Shown one piece after another: positions 20,265-31,524 of a stretch of DNA of 64,000 nt. The translations under genes were made by a program, and so were the position numbers. Position 1 is the first letter of the stretch; every line of letters starts with the position of its first letter. The notes under the pieces are model-generated. The model ran no database searches, had not been told where the DNA came from, and saw nothing but the letters and a program-made list of their open reading frames with translations. Origin of the DNA: Paralithodes platypus (taxonomy: Eukaryota; Arthropoda; Malacostraca; Decapoda; Lithodidae); NCBI GenBank assembly GCA_032716605.1, contig CM064485.1:28609558-28673557 (forward strand), read 5' to 3'.

Positions 20265-21394
20265 TTAACCCATTCGTAGCGGGGCCCGACTTAAGTCCGT
20301 ATCTAAAAACCTGGACTATGTGGCGGGGCCCGACTTTAGTCCGTGTGCAATTTTGGCGCAATATTGGCTCTGAGAGAGAGACGAGCGACGAGAGGAGCGT
20401 AGGTTGCCTCATGACCGCTCGCCACGGCTGCCGTGGGCCTACTGATATCTACTCCACACACATCCACCCTCCCTCCCTCCCTCGCTACACACGTAATTAT
20501 GTAGGGTAGGGCGGGGTGAATCCGCCGCCAACGGAGGTTTTCGCTCAATAAAAACTGCCACATATGGAATATAATTTTTTTTCTTTGCTTTATCGATACA
20601 TTCTGGTCCTCTGCTAGAGATACCTATAATCGTTTTTTTTTCATAAAATTATATAGGCCACCCACAGATTTTAATAAACATACCTACGGCGCGGCGATTT
20701 CACCCCGCCCGGAGGGGTGAGATCGTCGCATACTACACACTAATTTGAACTCGATCGTATTCCGAAATGGAAAGGGTTACAGACATCAACTAAATTTCTT
20801 AATCAAGCTCTAATCTTCCTCTTGAGAATGGTGAAAACTAGAAGTCTCTACGTTAATTGGTTCGCCTAGGAGGATGTGGTGACTAACTTTATTTTATTAT
20901 GAGAAAACCAAACCGCCGATTTTATCTCCGTGACCGTTAAATCAATTACCGTGGTAAACAATTCAATTTCTCAAGCTATTTTGTACAATGGATAAAAACC
21001 TCTTAATGACTTAATGTTAGGTCGGCATTCCTCTAAAACCTAAGCCCAACAGCAGCCGAATCCATTCACTAGTTTCGGAGATATGAGCGTTTGAATCGCC
21101 GCGCCGATTTCACCCCACGGCGATTCCACCCCACCCTACCCTAACGAAATGACCGTATTTTAGCGATTTTGCCCTTCGGTTGCACGATCGTTGCAAGACA
21201 ACCAGTGATCGTAGAAAGATGGTTCAGGTGTCATTGGAAAGCTCAATTAATGCCCTTTCAGGGATACATAATTGTATTACGCTCTGGCTCTTGTTTATGC
21301 ATGAAAAAGAGCACGGAAACAAGGCCATTTATGGTAAAACCACCCGCTGGGCGGTACGTAGAAATTACCGCCTAGGCCGCTCGTAAGGTGTTAA
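20265..21394. mobile_element. TTAA-bounded DNA element in the RTE 3' region
   Basis: TTAA at 20265-20268 and 21391-21394. Ends are TTAACCCATTCGTAGCGG and its imperfect inverse CCGCTCGTAAGGTGTTAA. The RTE coding sequence (RWRDCVGQAL) reads up to the left boundary and resumes at 21395, which supports insertion. No transposase is visible. Another repeat is nested inside. Confidence 0.7.
20502..21143. mobile_element. Nested MITE with GGGTAGGG termini
   Basis: Inverted ends TAGGGTAGGGCGGGGTGAAT (20502) and its imperfect inverse at the right (21143) define a ~640-bp non-coding element inside the TTAA element. Flanking TA suggests a TA target, but this is not certain. Internal copies of the GATTTCACCCCGCC-like sequence occur near 20695 and 21105. 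Confidence 0.65.
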
Positions 21395-21439
21395 TGGTGA
21401 TCTTCCTACCCCTCTATCTCCCCTTGTATCTGACTCACA

Positions 21440-22758
21440 TATTCTCTTTGTAAGCCTTTCATCTTCCATTCGTTCAACATGACTATACCAACTCGGCACC
21501 ATTCTGTCCACTCAGGCCGACAAATGTTCCTGCTGCCCCACTCTCCTACTTATCTCTTCATTCCTCAATCTGTCTCTACGAGTAACTCCACACATAATCC
21601 TCAAGCAGCTCATCTCCATCACATCCAGCTTTCTTTTCTCCTTTGCCTTCAGAGCCCATGTCTCAGCCCCATACATCACTGTTGACACAACAATTCCTTG
21701 ATACATTGCACTTTTAACTTTCATTCCGATATTTCTCACCTTCCACATACAGTACTTCCCATTGCTCCGAAAACTTTCCTTCCTTCACAAACTCTCTGTT
21801 TTACCTCCATTTCCATACCTGCTTATCATTCCTCCTAGATATTTAAAACACTACTTTTTTCCAATATTTCCCCATCCAGCCTCACATCTAGATTCACCCT
21901 ACGATCACCCCTATTACACACCATTACCTAACTTTTAATGACGTTCACCTTCAGCTTCCTCCTCCCACACACCACACCAAACTCTTTGACTCCCTGCTGC
22001 AGTTTCTCCTCAGAATCCGCCACCAACGCTGTGTCATCAGCGAACAGCAACTGATTCAACTCCCAATCTCTACCATTCTTTCCTACTAAACCCAATCCTC
22101 TACCCATAGTTCTCATTTTCACCTTCCTCACCACACCATCCATAAATATATTAAACAGCCACGGTGACATTACACAACCCTGTCGCAAACCAACATTTAC
22201 CTCAAACCATTCACTCAATTCATTATTTCCTACTCTAACACACGCTCTGCTCCCTTTATAAAAACTCTTAACTGCTCTCAACTAATTTCCTCCAATTTCA
22301 TAAATCATTAACACCTTCCACATTGCTTCTCGATCCATACAATCATACGCTTTTTCCAAATCCATAAAAGCCCAAAATATCTACTTATGCTTCTCTAAAT
22401 ACTTCTCGCATAGCTGTCTTACTGCAAAAATCTGATCCACACTCCCTCTTCCCCTCCTAAAACCGCACTGCTCTTCTCCTATTGCAACTTAAGTACCATT
22501 ATTATCCTCTCCATCAACACCTTGCCATACAGCTTTCCAACCACTGATAATAAACTAATACTCTATAACTTGAACACTCCTGCCGATCTCCCTTCCCCTT
22601 GTACAACGGCACAATACATACACTCATTCAGTCTATTGGTACCATTGACACACCAAAGCACACATTGCATAGTCTCACCAGCCAATCTATTCACATCTCC
22701 ACCCTTCTTTATACACTCCACAGAAATACCATCCAAACCTTCTGCTTTTCCTGCTCTC
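21440..22758 (-). pseudogene. RTE-like reverse transcriptase, C-terminal half
   Basis: The clearest frame (22281-21928) reads YKGSRACVRVGNNELSEWFE, VGLRQGCVMSPWLFNIFMDG (motif B) and NQLLFADDTALVADSEEKLQ (motif C). Further down, 21748-21512 encodes the thumb region (TVMYGAETWALKAKEKRKLD). This matches the RT of the antisense copies at 22771-23579 and 30061-31031. Multiple frameshifts and stops are present. The upstream RT fingers (KRMERGNNEKN-like region) lie across the RTE3 insertion. Confidence 0.75.
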
Positions 22759-22770
22759 ATTTGTCTCACT

Positions 22771-23579
22771 ATACTGCTGTTTGCGGATGATACAGTTCTG
22801 ATGAGTGATAATGAATGGGAGTTGCAGGGTCTGGTAAATGAGTTTGGAACAGTGTGCGAAAAACGGAATTTGAAGGTAAATGCGGGGAAGAGCAAGGTTA
22901 TGGTCTTCGAAAGGGGTGAAGTCACAGAGTGTGAGGTGAAGCTGAACGGTCAGGCTATGGAGATCGTCAACTCTTTTAAGTATCTGGGCAGTGTGTTGAG
23001 TAAAGATGGGACTATGGATGAAGAAGTGCGGGAGAGGGTACAACAGGGGAAGAGGATTGTAGGAACGCTAAAAGCAGTAACAAGAAATAGGGTGGTCAGT
23101 ATGGAAGTGAAGAAGTCCTTGCATGACAGTGTGGTAATCCCGACACTGACTTACGGAAGCGAAGCATGGACGTTGGTTGAGAGACTCAGACCAAGAGTGA
23201 GAGCAGTGGAAATGAATTACTTAAGGAGTGCGTGCGGAGTTACATGGAGGGATAGACAGACTAATGAGGAAGTAAGGAGGTGTGGTGTGGAGGTAGATGT
23301 GCTGGAAAGTGTGAAAAGGAACAACTTGAGATGGTTCGGCCATATGGAACGTATGGAAAGCGAGAGAATGACTAAGAGGGTGTACGAGAGCGAGGTGGAG
23401 GGACAGAGAGGGAAAGGTAGACTGAATGAGAGGTGGAAGGATGGAGTGAGGAAGTACATGAACGAAGGCGGTGCTGGTTGGGGGGAGGGGCGTCGACTGA
23501 CTGGGGACAGAGGTGCAGTTCGTTCGTGGCCACCCCTTCGGGGATCACGGCGTCAGGCAATAGATAGATAGATAGATAG
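22771..23579 (+). mobile_element. 5'-truncated RTE insertion with 12-bp target duplication
   Basis: Plus-strand fragment flanked by perfect direct repeats ATTTGTCTCACT (22759-22770 and 23580-23591). It starts inside RT motif C (LLFADDTVLM), contains the thumb and C-terminal domain (SFKYLGSVLSKDGTMDEEVR, GSEAWTLVERLRPRVRAVEM, NNLRWFGHMERM) and ends in a GATA microsatellite tail at about 23561-23579. This is the classic product of target-primed reverse transcription: 5' truncation, simple-repeat tail, target duplication. The open frame is intact to the end (GSRRQAIDR). Confidence 0.92.
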
Positions 23580-24139
23580 ATTTGTCTCACTGCTTCTTTC
23601 ACCTCATTTTTCTCAATCCTTTCATTCATTCCCTACCACCTGGGTGGCCTGGGTAACCTATCTCCAACAACCACTACTTCAATCACTGCTTCTCTTCCAT
23701 CTCTTACATTTAGCAGATTCAAAATACTCAGGAAATCTTTTCCTCACTTCAACTCCTTCCACTAGTAATTCTCCATTTGCATCTTTCACTGACTCTTCCC
23801 TCCTTTGTCCTCCTTTCCTTACTCTATTTACTTCCTTCCAGAACATCTTCTTTCATTCCTCAAAATTATCACTCAACCTTCGACCCCACCTTTCGTTTGC
23901 ATCTTTCTTCGCTTCTCTAATTTTCTGTTTTGCTTCTCTCCTTTTCTCCTTGTACCTCTCCCATACCTCAACACTACCATCCTAAAACCCTCTCAAAACA
24001 CTGTATCTTTTCCTCAACTGCCTGCCTTTCTCACAGTGTCATTCCACAACTCACTTCCTTTCATGATACCTCTGCCTCCTACTTTCCTTTTACCACATAC
24101 TACCTCTGCACTTGCTTTCACTCCTTCCTTAAACTGTTG

Positions 24140-24743
24140 TCATTCAACCTCTACTTCTCTCTCTTCCATCGCTCTCACTTCTATCCACTTTTCATTTAGT
24201 CTTTCCTTGTACTCTCTCTCTTTTGTACTCTTCTCTAACTTACTAACTTTTTTTACCTCTCTTACTTCACGCTTGTCTCGCAATCTACTGTAACTCCTAA
24301 CTCTAAGCTTCCCCTCCACCAGGTAATGATCCGACATACCCTGCGCCTCACCTCTCAGCACATTCACATCCAGCAGTCTACACAATCTTTCCCTTGTCAC
24401 CAACACATAATCCATCAACGCCCTCTCTACAATCTTTCCATCCACAAGTCTATGCCATGTGTACTTGTATATACACTTTTTTTTTTTAAACGTATATCCT
24501 ACACTCATTCTGCACTCTCCACATACATTTATCAGTCTTTCTCCACTCTCGTTTACACCATCCACACCAAAACTACTGATGACTCCCTCAACAGGCTCAT
24601 TTCCTACCCTAGCATTTAGGTACCCTAAAACTACATTTTCATTATCTTCAAACCCTTGTAAACAATCTCTCAAATCCGCCCAAAAACCCTCCACCTCGTC
24701 TAGATTACTTTCACTTCCTGGCCCATAAGCACTTACAAAGACC
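24140..24743 (-). pseudogene. RTE-like endonuclease domain
   Basis: Minus-strand frame reads WVFVSAYGPGSESNLDEVEG, then NVVLGYLNARVGNEPVEGVI, YTWHRLVDGKIVERALMDYV and MSDHYLVEGKLRV. These are the conserved blocks of APE-type LINE endonucleases. The Asp of the usual GDFNARVG is Tyr here (GYLNARVG), removing a catalytic residue; the SDH motif is kept. The 5' part was separated by the Copia insertion and continues at 29977. Confidence 0.8.
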
Positions 24744-24748
24744 CACCT

Positions 24749-25307
24749 TGTTGAACTCACTTTGTATTCGCCTTACCTCGCTGTATCACCGGCAGAGTTC
24801 CATATGCTGAGTATTGCAGGCAGAGTTGGCGGATAATACTTGATTCATTGTCCAGGGCGGGGTGAGCAGATTATATTCCAGTGCACTAATAAGCTTTGAG
24901 TGCGGACTCATTTCTTGTTGCCTGGCCAGGACTTGACTCCACTGTCAGCACTTCCATCCGCTATCGTTACTCACGGTCAACTGTCTTCCGACGCCATGAC
25001 TCAGTTACTCATCGCCCTGCTCATGACGTCACAACATCGACGCTCCATATACGCACTAGTTTCCGTGGCCCACTTGAATTCATTTGTTTTATATCTTTCT
25101 TTCCTTTTCCGATTATGTATCTTTTAGGCAATATATATTGTATTTATTCCACATTATTCTTATTGTACTTTCCCACTTATGTTGTTCTCACAACATAATT
25201 ACTTAATACCCATTTATCTACTTATTCTTATTGTACTTTTTCCACTTATGTATATTGTCATAACATATTCACTTTAATACCCAAGTTTCTGATTACTAAG
25301 ACTAACA
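24749..25307 (-). repeat. 3' LTR of the Copia element
   Basis: TG...CA bounded direct repeat of 29410-29971. The adjacent inner sequence on the minus strand is purine-rich (GAGGGAATG just before the LTR), a plausible polypurine tract. Confidence 0.93.
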
Positions 25308-25349
25308 CATTCCCTCGTTTTCTTTTCTTTTTTTTCTTTTTTCTTTTCT

Positions 25350-26543
25350 TTACTCTGCTTTGCTCAACTCCTTTAATAATAACATAGGAGAGGCTCCTTT
25401 CTTCGTGAGACAGTCTGCTATCTGCTTCGTTGTTTCTATCCACTTCACTTCTTGGATTTCTTTTCTTGCTATCATGTCTCGCAACACAGCTATATTTATC
25501 CTTAGGCTTCTGTCATCTACCAACTTGGTAGACTGCAAACAATCCACCAAAGATTTGTTGTCTGAAAAACATTTTACCGGAATTGTGTGCTGATTTCCGA
25601 GGATTGTTCTCAGCATATGTGCCAAATACATCCCATTCTCTGCTGCATCTAATAGACTAAGGGATTCTGCTGCCAAAGTCGATTTCACCACCCGTCTCAC
25701 CTTTCTTGATCTCCACGCAATGGGGCAGCTATTTCCCTCTCTGTCTCTCACAAATATGATGTGACCACCCTGAGACCCAAGGTCTGTCAAATTGCCAAAA
25801 GACGCGTCACTGTAGCATTCACGTGTACACTCGTCCAGGTCCACTTTCCCAAACCAAATTGACAGTGGGTTATCCTTGACCTTCTTGACAGCTTTGTTGG
25901 CTCTGATTACATCTCCGACAGTTGTCCGATTGAATGCCGTACTCAGTTCACATACATCATATGATATATCTGGCCTCGTTTGTGTGGCTACCCAGTTTAG
26001 TTGGCCCACAACAGATCGGTATTTTGTTCTCTCCTCTTGACTGACTTCATAATTTCTTCTGTCCTTATAAGATTTGATCATGTTCATCTCTTGGAGTCCA
26101 TGTCTAATGTAATTGTCTTGATTGATCATAATGCCATCCTCTGCTTGTTCTATTGTGATACCCAGGTACTGGAAACGAGTCTTCTCTTCAGAACCAATCA
26201 GAAATAATTTTTCCAACTGGGACATTACAGATCTCTTGAATGCATTTGACCCGCTCCAATAGAAGTCATCTACATGGATGCAAATGATCCCTTCTAATCT
26301 TCCATCATTATGCCAGAAGAACAGTGCTGGTTCTAAACCACACATGGACATACCCAACGTAAGCAATTCATGCTTCACCCTCTCGTACCATGCTCTGGCC
26401 GCATCATTGAGACCATATACTGTCTTCTTTAATCTCCATAGATATCCATTGTAGAATTCTTCAGGGGGCAACACGAAAATCTCTCTATTAATAGGATGCC
26501 CTGTAAGAAAGCGGCTTTCACATACAGTGCATGGCAGTCCCAA
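25350..26543 (-). pseudogene. Copia RT C-terminal part and RNase H
   Basis: This frame reads HPINREIFVLPPEEFYNGYL, LKKTVYGLNDAARAWYERVK, CIHVDDFYWSGS (motif C, VDD intact), RFQYLGITIEQ, YRSVVGQLNWVATQTRPDIS and then RNase H: CYSDASFGNLTD, AWRSRKVRRVVKSTLAAESL, CFSDNKSLVDC, and the C-terminal IADCLTKKGAS. It ends just inside the 3' LTR junction. It is intact apart from the upstream frameshift near 26495. Confidence 0.9.
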
Positions 26544-28792
26544 TTCTTGGCGGACACAATACTTAAAACCAGTCTAAAAGCTTCCTTTGAACACGTAGGA
26601 GAATCAATGGGAACATCCTTTAATTCTTCCTCAAAGCCACGTGCCACTAAACGGGCCTTAATAACCTGAGTGCCAGATTTTATTTTCTGTGTCATTATCC
26701 ACCTTGTTGATATGGCCTTCTGACCTTGGTCCTCAACTTCCTCAAACACATCATTATCAATCCAATTCTTCATTTCTGCCCTTTTTGCCTCTGTGCATGC
26801 ATCATTGGAATATGTTATCATGACTTCCTCTGTATCGTTCACAATCCGCCAATTATAGATGTCTTTATCTACATCAATCCATTTTGTCACATTACTTGTT
26901 TCGTCTCTGATGTTGAAACATGTTTTGTACTTGCCAGTTGCTTTACCGGCTCTACTTAAGATTGTGATAATTACTTTTTCCTTGTTTTCCACCATGTATC
27001 CTTCTATTCTATCCCCCACTCTAGCTTCAGCGGCTACACTGTTTCCGTCTCCGGACTCCTGTTCACCACTGCATTTCTCATTATCATCCATTTCAGCGTC
27101 CTCAGGCTCATTCTCTGTTTCGTTTTCTATGTTAACGTCGTTTGATTCGTCTTCAACTGGAACATGCAATCCTGTCTCCGTTGTTTTGCCACTACTAATA
27201 TCGTCCATGTCTTGCATCTTGCAACTGGCATTCTGCAACCTACAAGTGTGCACTCGCACATATGTTCCTCCATGTTTCACAAGAACTTGTTTACCATCCT
27301 TTCCAATCACTATACCTGGGCCTTTCCATTGGTTTTCACTGTTTCGTTTGTAATATACTCTGTCTCCATTTTGCAAGCATACCATGTTGTCTGCTCTTAC
27401 GTTATGCAGTAGTGCCCTACGTATTTTCTCATTGGACTCATTTTTGATGAACACTTCTCTGGCCACACGCATAGCATTAAGGTTTTCAGCCACGATTTCC
27501 GATGATGTCCTGTTTTCAAGAGCAGGAATCTTATTATTCAGCACACTAGGTATACTTGGGTTGAATCCATACACCAGCTGGTTTGGGGAAAAGCCATTGT
27601 TGTTCTGGAGTGCATTACGTGCTGATACAGCCCATGACAGTGCTGTAGATATGCCACATTTTGCATCCAACACAATCTTTGCCACATTATCACCAAGTAC
27701 GGCATTCAGCCGCTCACATACGCCATTGCTCCATGGGCTTTCAGCGGCTGTGCACATCACTTGAATATTATAATTTTCGGCCATGCTCCGAAAATCACTG
27801 TTATTGAACTCTCCACCATTGTCGGTCAAGAACTTGTCAGGTGCTCCAAACCGGCTGATCCACTGAATCACTACCTCTCTTATAATGGTCTCAGGTTTCT
27901 TATTGTGGATGACCGTAGTCACACAATATCTTGTTGCCAAGTCAACCAAGACAAGAAAATAGTCACTCTTCCATGCCTTCAGATCCATTCCTACTGCCTC
28001 ATTGAACGTCTTACCAATGGGGAGTCCCACCACAGGACGGGGAGGCACTTTCTTAAATTTTCTACAAATATCACAACTATCACTCACTTTATTTATTTCC
28101 AGTTTCCATTGTTCATTGAGTATCCCTGCCTCTTTGATTAATCTCGTTAACTTCTCTGCAGTGGGATGTGAGAATTGCCGATGTAACTTCACCACCTTCT
28201 TGGAAATGTCTTCATGATCTTCTGTGGCCAATACCCAGTCTACCATTTGCTTACATGGTGTCTTCACTATGGGAAGTGTATAATGCCCTGTAGAGGTGAT
28301 ATGCAGCTTACTTTCTCTGCCAAACATACGCACTGTATCCTTTCTGAAGTTCAATATCATGCCTCCACGTTTCATGGCTGACCTGCTCATTAGTAGTGGA
28401 ATTCTACAATCCACCACATCGGTCCGAATCATGATTTTTATCCCATGTATATAACAGGGAATATGCACAATACCTTTTGATGTCACCTGTCTTCCATCTC
28501 CGAATTTAAATGATGTCTCTGATCTCTCTCTTTTTATCAACTGTACGTCTTCTGATGATACTGTATCCACATAAGCCTGTAACCAGTCTTCTCCACACAC
28601 CGTTGTAGAACATCCTGAATCAAGAACCAGGGCTCCCAAAGCTTCCGACATTAATTTTTCTCTCTTATCAACCCCGTCTGATAACAATGTCAGCTGCACT
28701 TCGCCAGTATCTTCCATCACAACCTTATTTTCCATATCCCTATCCTCTCTCTTAGGACAATTTCGGACCCAGTGGTCAACAGATCCGCACAC
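26429..28792 (-). pseudogene. Copia pol: CCHC knuckle, protease, integrase, RT N-terminus
   Basis: In order: CCHC knuckle CFVCGSVDHWVRNC (first Cys just upstream of 28792), aspartic protease ALVLDSGCSTTVCG, GAG-pre-integrase with the H-H-C-C zinc site (LHRQFSHPTAEKL, CDICRKFK), integrase core with DLKAWKSDYFLVLVDLATRY, FLTDNGGEFNN and the DDE-type Glu in SPWSNGVCERLNAVL, then a linker and RT start (ISTRWIMTQKIKSGTQVIKA). RT motif A reads YVKAAFLQG where Copia RTs have DVK; the catalytic Asp is Tyr. A frameshift near 26495 follows, after which the RT continues in the frame of 26543-25350. Confidence 0.9.
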
Positions 28793-28918
28793 GAAACATT
28801 TTGTGAGCTCACCATTTGGTCCTGTCGGGTTTTTGGCATCACCACCAACACCTCTAGGACTCCAGTACCTGTTACGTGTTCCACGTCTATACCCACGTCT
28901 ATATCTGCCTCCGGTGCC

Positions 28919-29332
28919 TCAAAATGGAGCTCTACTCACTTCCAAAATGGGCTCAGACTTCACCTGCACCTGCACTGTGTCATTATGTGCATCTCCACTT
29001 AAATTGTGGTCTACAATTCCACCTCCGAACATTCTATTTAATGTCTTTTTCATCTCCTCGAATGTGATGGTAGTCGTAGTTGACATCGCTAATTGGAAGT
29101 GAATATCTGACAAATCACAACTTTTCAATAACCGAAACGCCAACATCTGATCTGGCAGTTCCATACCATGTTTCTTGAATCTATAATATCTTCTACCAAA
29201 TTCCACCAAATAGTCAGTTATCGTCATCTCAGCGGGGCGCTTGAACGATTCAAATTCAGAATAAGCCATAAAGGCCCGTCTATTTTTATCTAGCATAAAA
29301 ACAGAGTCTAATCTTGTCAGCAAATGTTCCAT
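28919..29332 (-). pseudogene. Copia gag
   Basis: From the ATG at 29332 the frame encodes a capsid-like UBN2-type gag (LLTRLDSVFMLDKNRRAFMA, FESFKRPAEMTITDYLVEFG, LPDQMLAFRLLKSCDLSDIH). It stops at a TGA (28919-28921), and the same frame continues directly into an Arg/Gly-rich stretch, the CCHC knuckle and protease. One single TGA therefore separates gag from pol. A C-to-T change at a CGA codon would explain it; readthrough is the alternative. Confidence 0.85.
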
Positions 29333-29396
29333 TCCTTTGTCATTTGTGGAGGATTTTTAATCACTGACGCCATATTTCGGTAAAACTGCGAACTAC

Positions 29397-29408
29397 GCTC
29401 TGCTACCA
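29397..29408 (-). other. Primer binding site, initiator-Met tRNA
   Basis: On the minus strand the sequence one base inside the 5' LTR is TGGTAGCAGAGC. It is complementary to the 3' end CTCTGCTACCA of animal initiator methionine tRNA. This is priming from the tRNA 3' end rather than from an internal half-tRNA as in Drosophila copia. Confidence 0.85.
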
Positions 29409-29409
29409 C

Positions 29410-29971
29410 TGTTGAACTCACTTTGTATTCGCCTTACCTCGCTGTATCACCGGCAGAGTTCCATATGCTGAGTATTGTAGGCAGAGTTGGCGGATAATAC
29501 TTGATTCATTGTCCAGGGCGGGGTGAGCAGATTATATTCCAGTGCACTAATAAGCTTTGAGTGCTGACTCATTTCTTGTTGCCTGGCCAGGACTTGACTC
29601 CACTGTCAGCACTTCCATCCGCTATCGTTACTCACGGTCAACTGTCTTCCGACGCCATGACTGAGTTACTCATCGCCCTGCTCATGACGTCACAACATCG
29701 ACGCTCCATATACGCACTAGTTTCCGTGCCCCACTTGAATTCATTTGTTTTATATCTTTCTTTCCTTTTCCGATTATGTATCTTTTAGGCAATATATATT
29801 GTATTTATTCCACATTATTATTGTACTTTCCCACTTATGTTGTGTGTTTTCTCACAACATAATTACTTAATACCCATTTATCTACTTATTCTTATTGTAC
29901 TTTTTCCACTTATGTATATTGTCATAACATATTCACTTTAATACCCAAGTTTCTGATTACTAAGACTAACA
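29410..29971 (-). repeat. 5' LTR of the Copia element
   Basis: Direct repeat of 24749-25307 with an extra few bases (TGTGTGTTTTCTCA in place of TGTTCTCA). It would hold the element promoter, but no core promoter motif is claimed here. Confidence 0.93.
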
Positions 29972-30060
29972 CACCTTTCACCCTTAAACTGCATTCGTAC
30001 CCACATTAGTCTTGATGACACCTCTTTCCATTCTTTTATAAACTCTCAACTCGAATGGGT

Positions 30061-31031
30061 ATGGAAAATGTGCAAACTAGCATGGGAGAAGGGGCGTGCA
30101 CCTGATGACTGGAAGAAAGGCATAATAGTCCCCCTATATAAGGGTAAATGGGAAATAGGAGTGTGTGGTAAATACCGAGAAATATGTCTTCTAAGCGTAG
30201 TAGGGAAGGTGTACAGTAGGGTAGTGATTGAGAGAGTGAGAGCGAGAACGGATAAATGGATAGGTGACGAGCAGGGCGGTTTTAGGAAGGGAAGAGGATG
30301 TGTAGATCAGATTTTTACCTTGAAATGTGTTGTGGAGAAATATCTGGAGAAACAACAAAAGTTGTATGTTGCCTTTATGGACTTGGAGAAGGCCTATGAC
30401 AGAGTGGATAGAGAAGGTATGTGGAAAGTACTTAGAATATACGGAGTAGATGGCAATTTGCTGAAAGCAGGGAAGAGCATGTATGAGGGTGCAAAGGCGG
30501 CAGTACGTGTGGAGAATGAGCAGAGCGAATTTTTTTATCTGAATGTTGGGTTGAAACAGGGGTGTGTGATGTCCCCGTGGTTGTTTACTGTATATATGGA
30601 TGGAGTCATGAAAGAAATACAAGGAAGAGCAGTAAATGCTGGTGTATCGCTGATAAGGGAGGGAAATGAGTGGAAACTACCTGTACTGCTGTTTGCTGAT
30701 GATACAGTTCTGATGAGCGATAATGAATGGGAGTTGCAGGGTCTGGTAAATATGTTTGGAACAGTGTGCGAAAAACGTTATCTGAAGGTAATTGCGGGGA
30801 AGAGCAAGGTTATGGTCTTCAAAAGGGGTGAAGCCACAGAGTGTGAGGTGAAGTTAAACGGTCAGGTTATGGAGATTGTCAGCTCATTTAAGTATCTGGG
30901 CAGTGTGTTGAGCAAAGATGAGACTATGGATGAAGAAGTGCGGGAGAGGGTGCAACAGGGGAAGAGGGTTGTAGGAATGCTGAAAGCAGTAACAAGAAAT
31001 AGGGTGGTCAGTATGGAAGTGAAGAAGTCCT
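30061..31031 (+). pseudogene. RTE-like reverse transcriptase fragment
   Basis: The open frame (from 30068) covers fingers and palm: APDDWKKGIIVPLYKGKWEI, GGFRKGRGCVDQIFTLKCVV, YVAFMDLEKAYDRVDREGMW (motif A), LKQGCVMSPWLFTVYMDGVM (motif B), VLLFADDTVLMSDNEWELQG (motif C) and the start of the thumb (FKYLGSVLSKDETM). It is closely related to 22771-23579, which begins at motif C. Similarity to that copy stops at about 31031 after VVSMEVKKS, so the 3' part is missing. The 5' end lies head-to-head against the minus-strand RTE. Catalytic residues look intact; the protein is partial on both sides. Confidence 0.85.
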
Positions 31032-31123
31032 TTTTTTTCCACCATATTTTTAGTACTGTATTTTGTCAACCTCTACATCAATGCTTAAGACCAGCGGGGG
31101 TCTGGGGGCAGGTTAGGTTAGAT

Positions 31124-31524
31124 CAGTGGTTCTTAACCTGGGGGCGTGCCCCCCTAGGGTGCGTTTGACAATGCTAGGGGGGGCGTGGGGTAATCAAAGT
31201 TCAAAATAGGGCTAGGCCATTCAAATGCATACAGGGTAATCGCAAAGATATATATAAATAAGAAACTTTGATAGGAAAAATTCACAACCGTCATTCCGAG
31301 CAACCACATGTAGTGTTGACAAAACCATTAATCAGTTTTAATCCTTGCATGCAGATTGGTTATTTGTTCGCCCTTTTTACAGTATCTTGCGTCTTAGGCA
31401 TCCATATGGAGTGGATAAAAAAAAAAAAAATTCTAGGCACCAGAGGCGGGGTGGGTGGGTGGGGGATCATGAATACAGTCCTAACCAAAGGGGGGCGCGG
31501 TGCTAAAAAGGTTAAGAACCACTG
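31124..31524. mobile_element. hAT-type MITE with 8-bp target duplication
   Basis: Inverted ends CAGTGGTTCTTAACC and GGTTAAGAACCACTG, flanked by perfect 8-bp direct repeats GGTTAGAT (31116-31123 and 31525-31532). CAGTGGTTCTNAACC termini and 8-bp duplications are diagnostic of hAT superfamily elements. No transposase; 401 bp. Confidence 0.95.

Larger units (their letters stand above)
24749..29971 (-). mobile_element. Full-length Copia LTR retrotransposon
   Basis: Two LTRs (24749-25307, 559 bp; 29410-29971, 562 bp) start TGTTGAACTC and end ACTAACA. They differ by about four substitutions and two small indels by eye, so insertion is recent. A 5-bp duplication CACCT flanks the element (24744-24748 and 29972-29976). 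Next to the 5' LTR is a primer binding site matching initiator-Met tRNA. Domain order gag, protease, integrase, RT, RNase H is that of Ty1/Copia. It might belong to the GalEa-type lineage common in crustaceans; that is a guess. A stop in gag-pol and a frameshift in RT mean it is not autonomous. Confidence 0.95.
20130..30056 (-). mobile_element. Degraded RTE-like LINE acting as host for three insertions
   Basis: Read on the minus strand from about 30056 to 20130. The 5' part is at 29977-30056, the endonuclease at 24743-24140, linker and RT at 23592 down to 21395, and the 3' tail at 20264-20130. Interruptions are a Copia element (24749-29971), an antisense RTE fragment (22771-23579) and a TTAA element (20265-21394), each with its target duplication. 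Endonuclease and RT motifs place it near RTE/BovB-type LINEs. The outer ends are approximate. Confidence 0.75.

Noticed and set aside
22522..22770. N-terminal part of the 349-codon plus-strand frame
   Set aside because: The first ~80 codons are the antisense of the host RTE; the genuine insertion starts at 22771.
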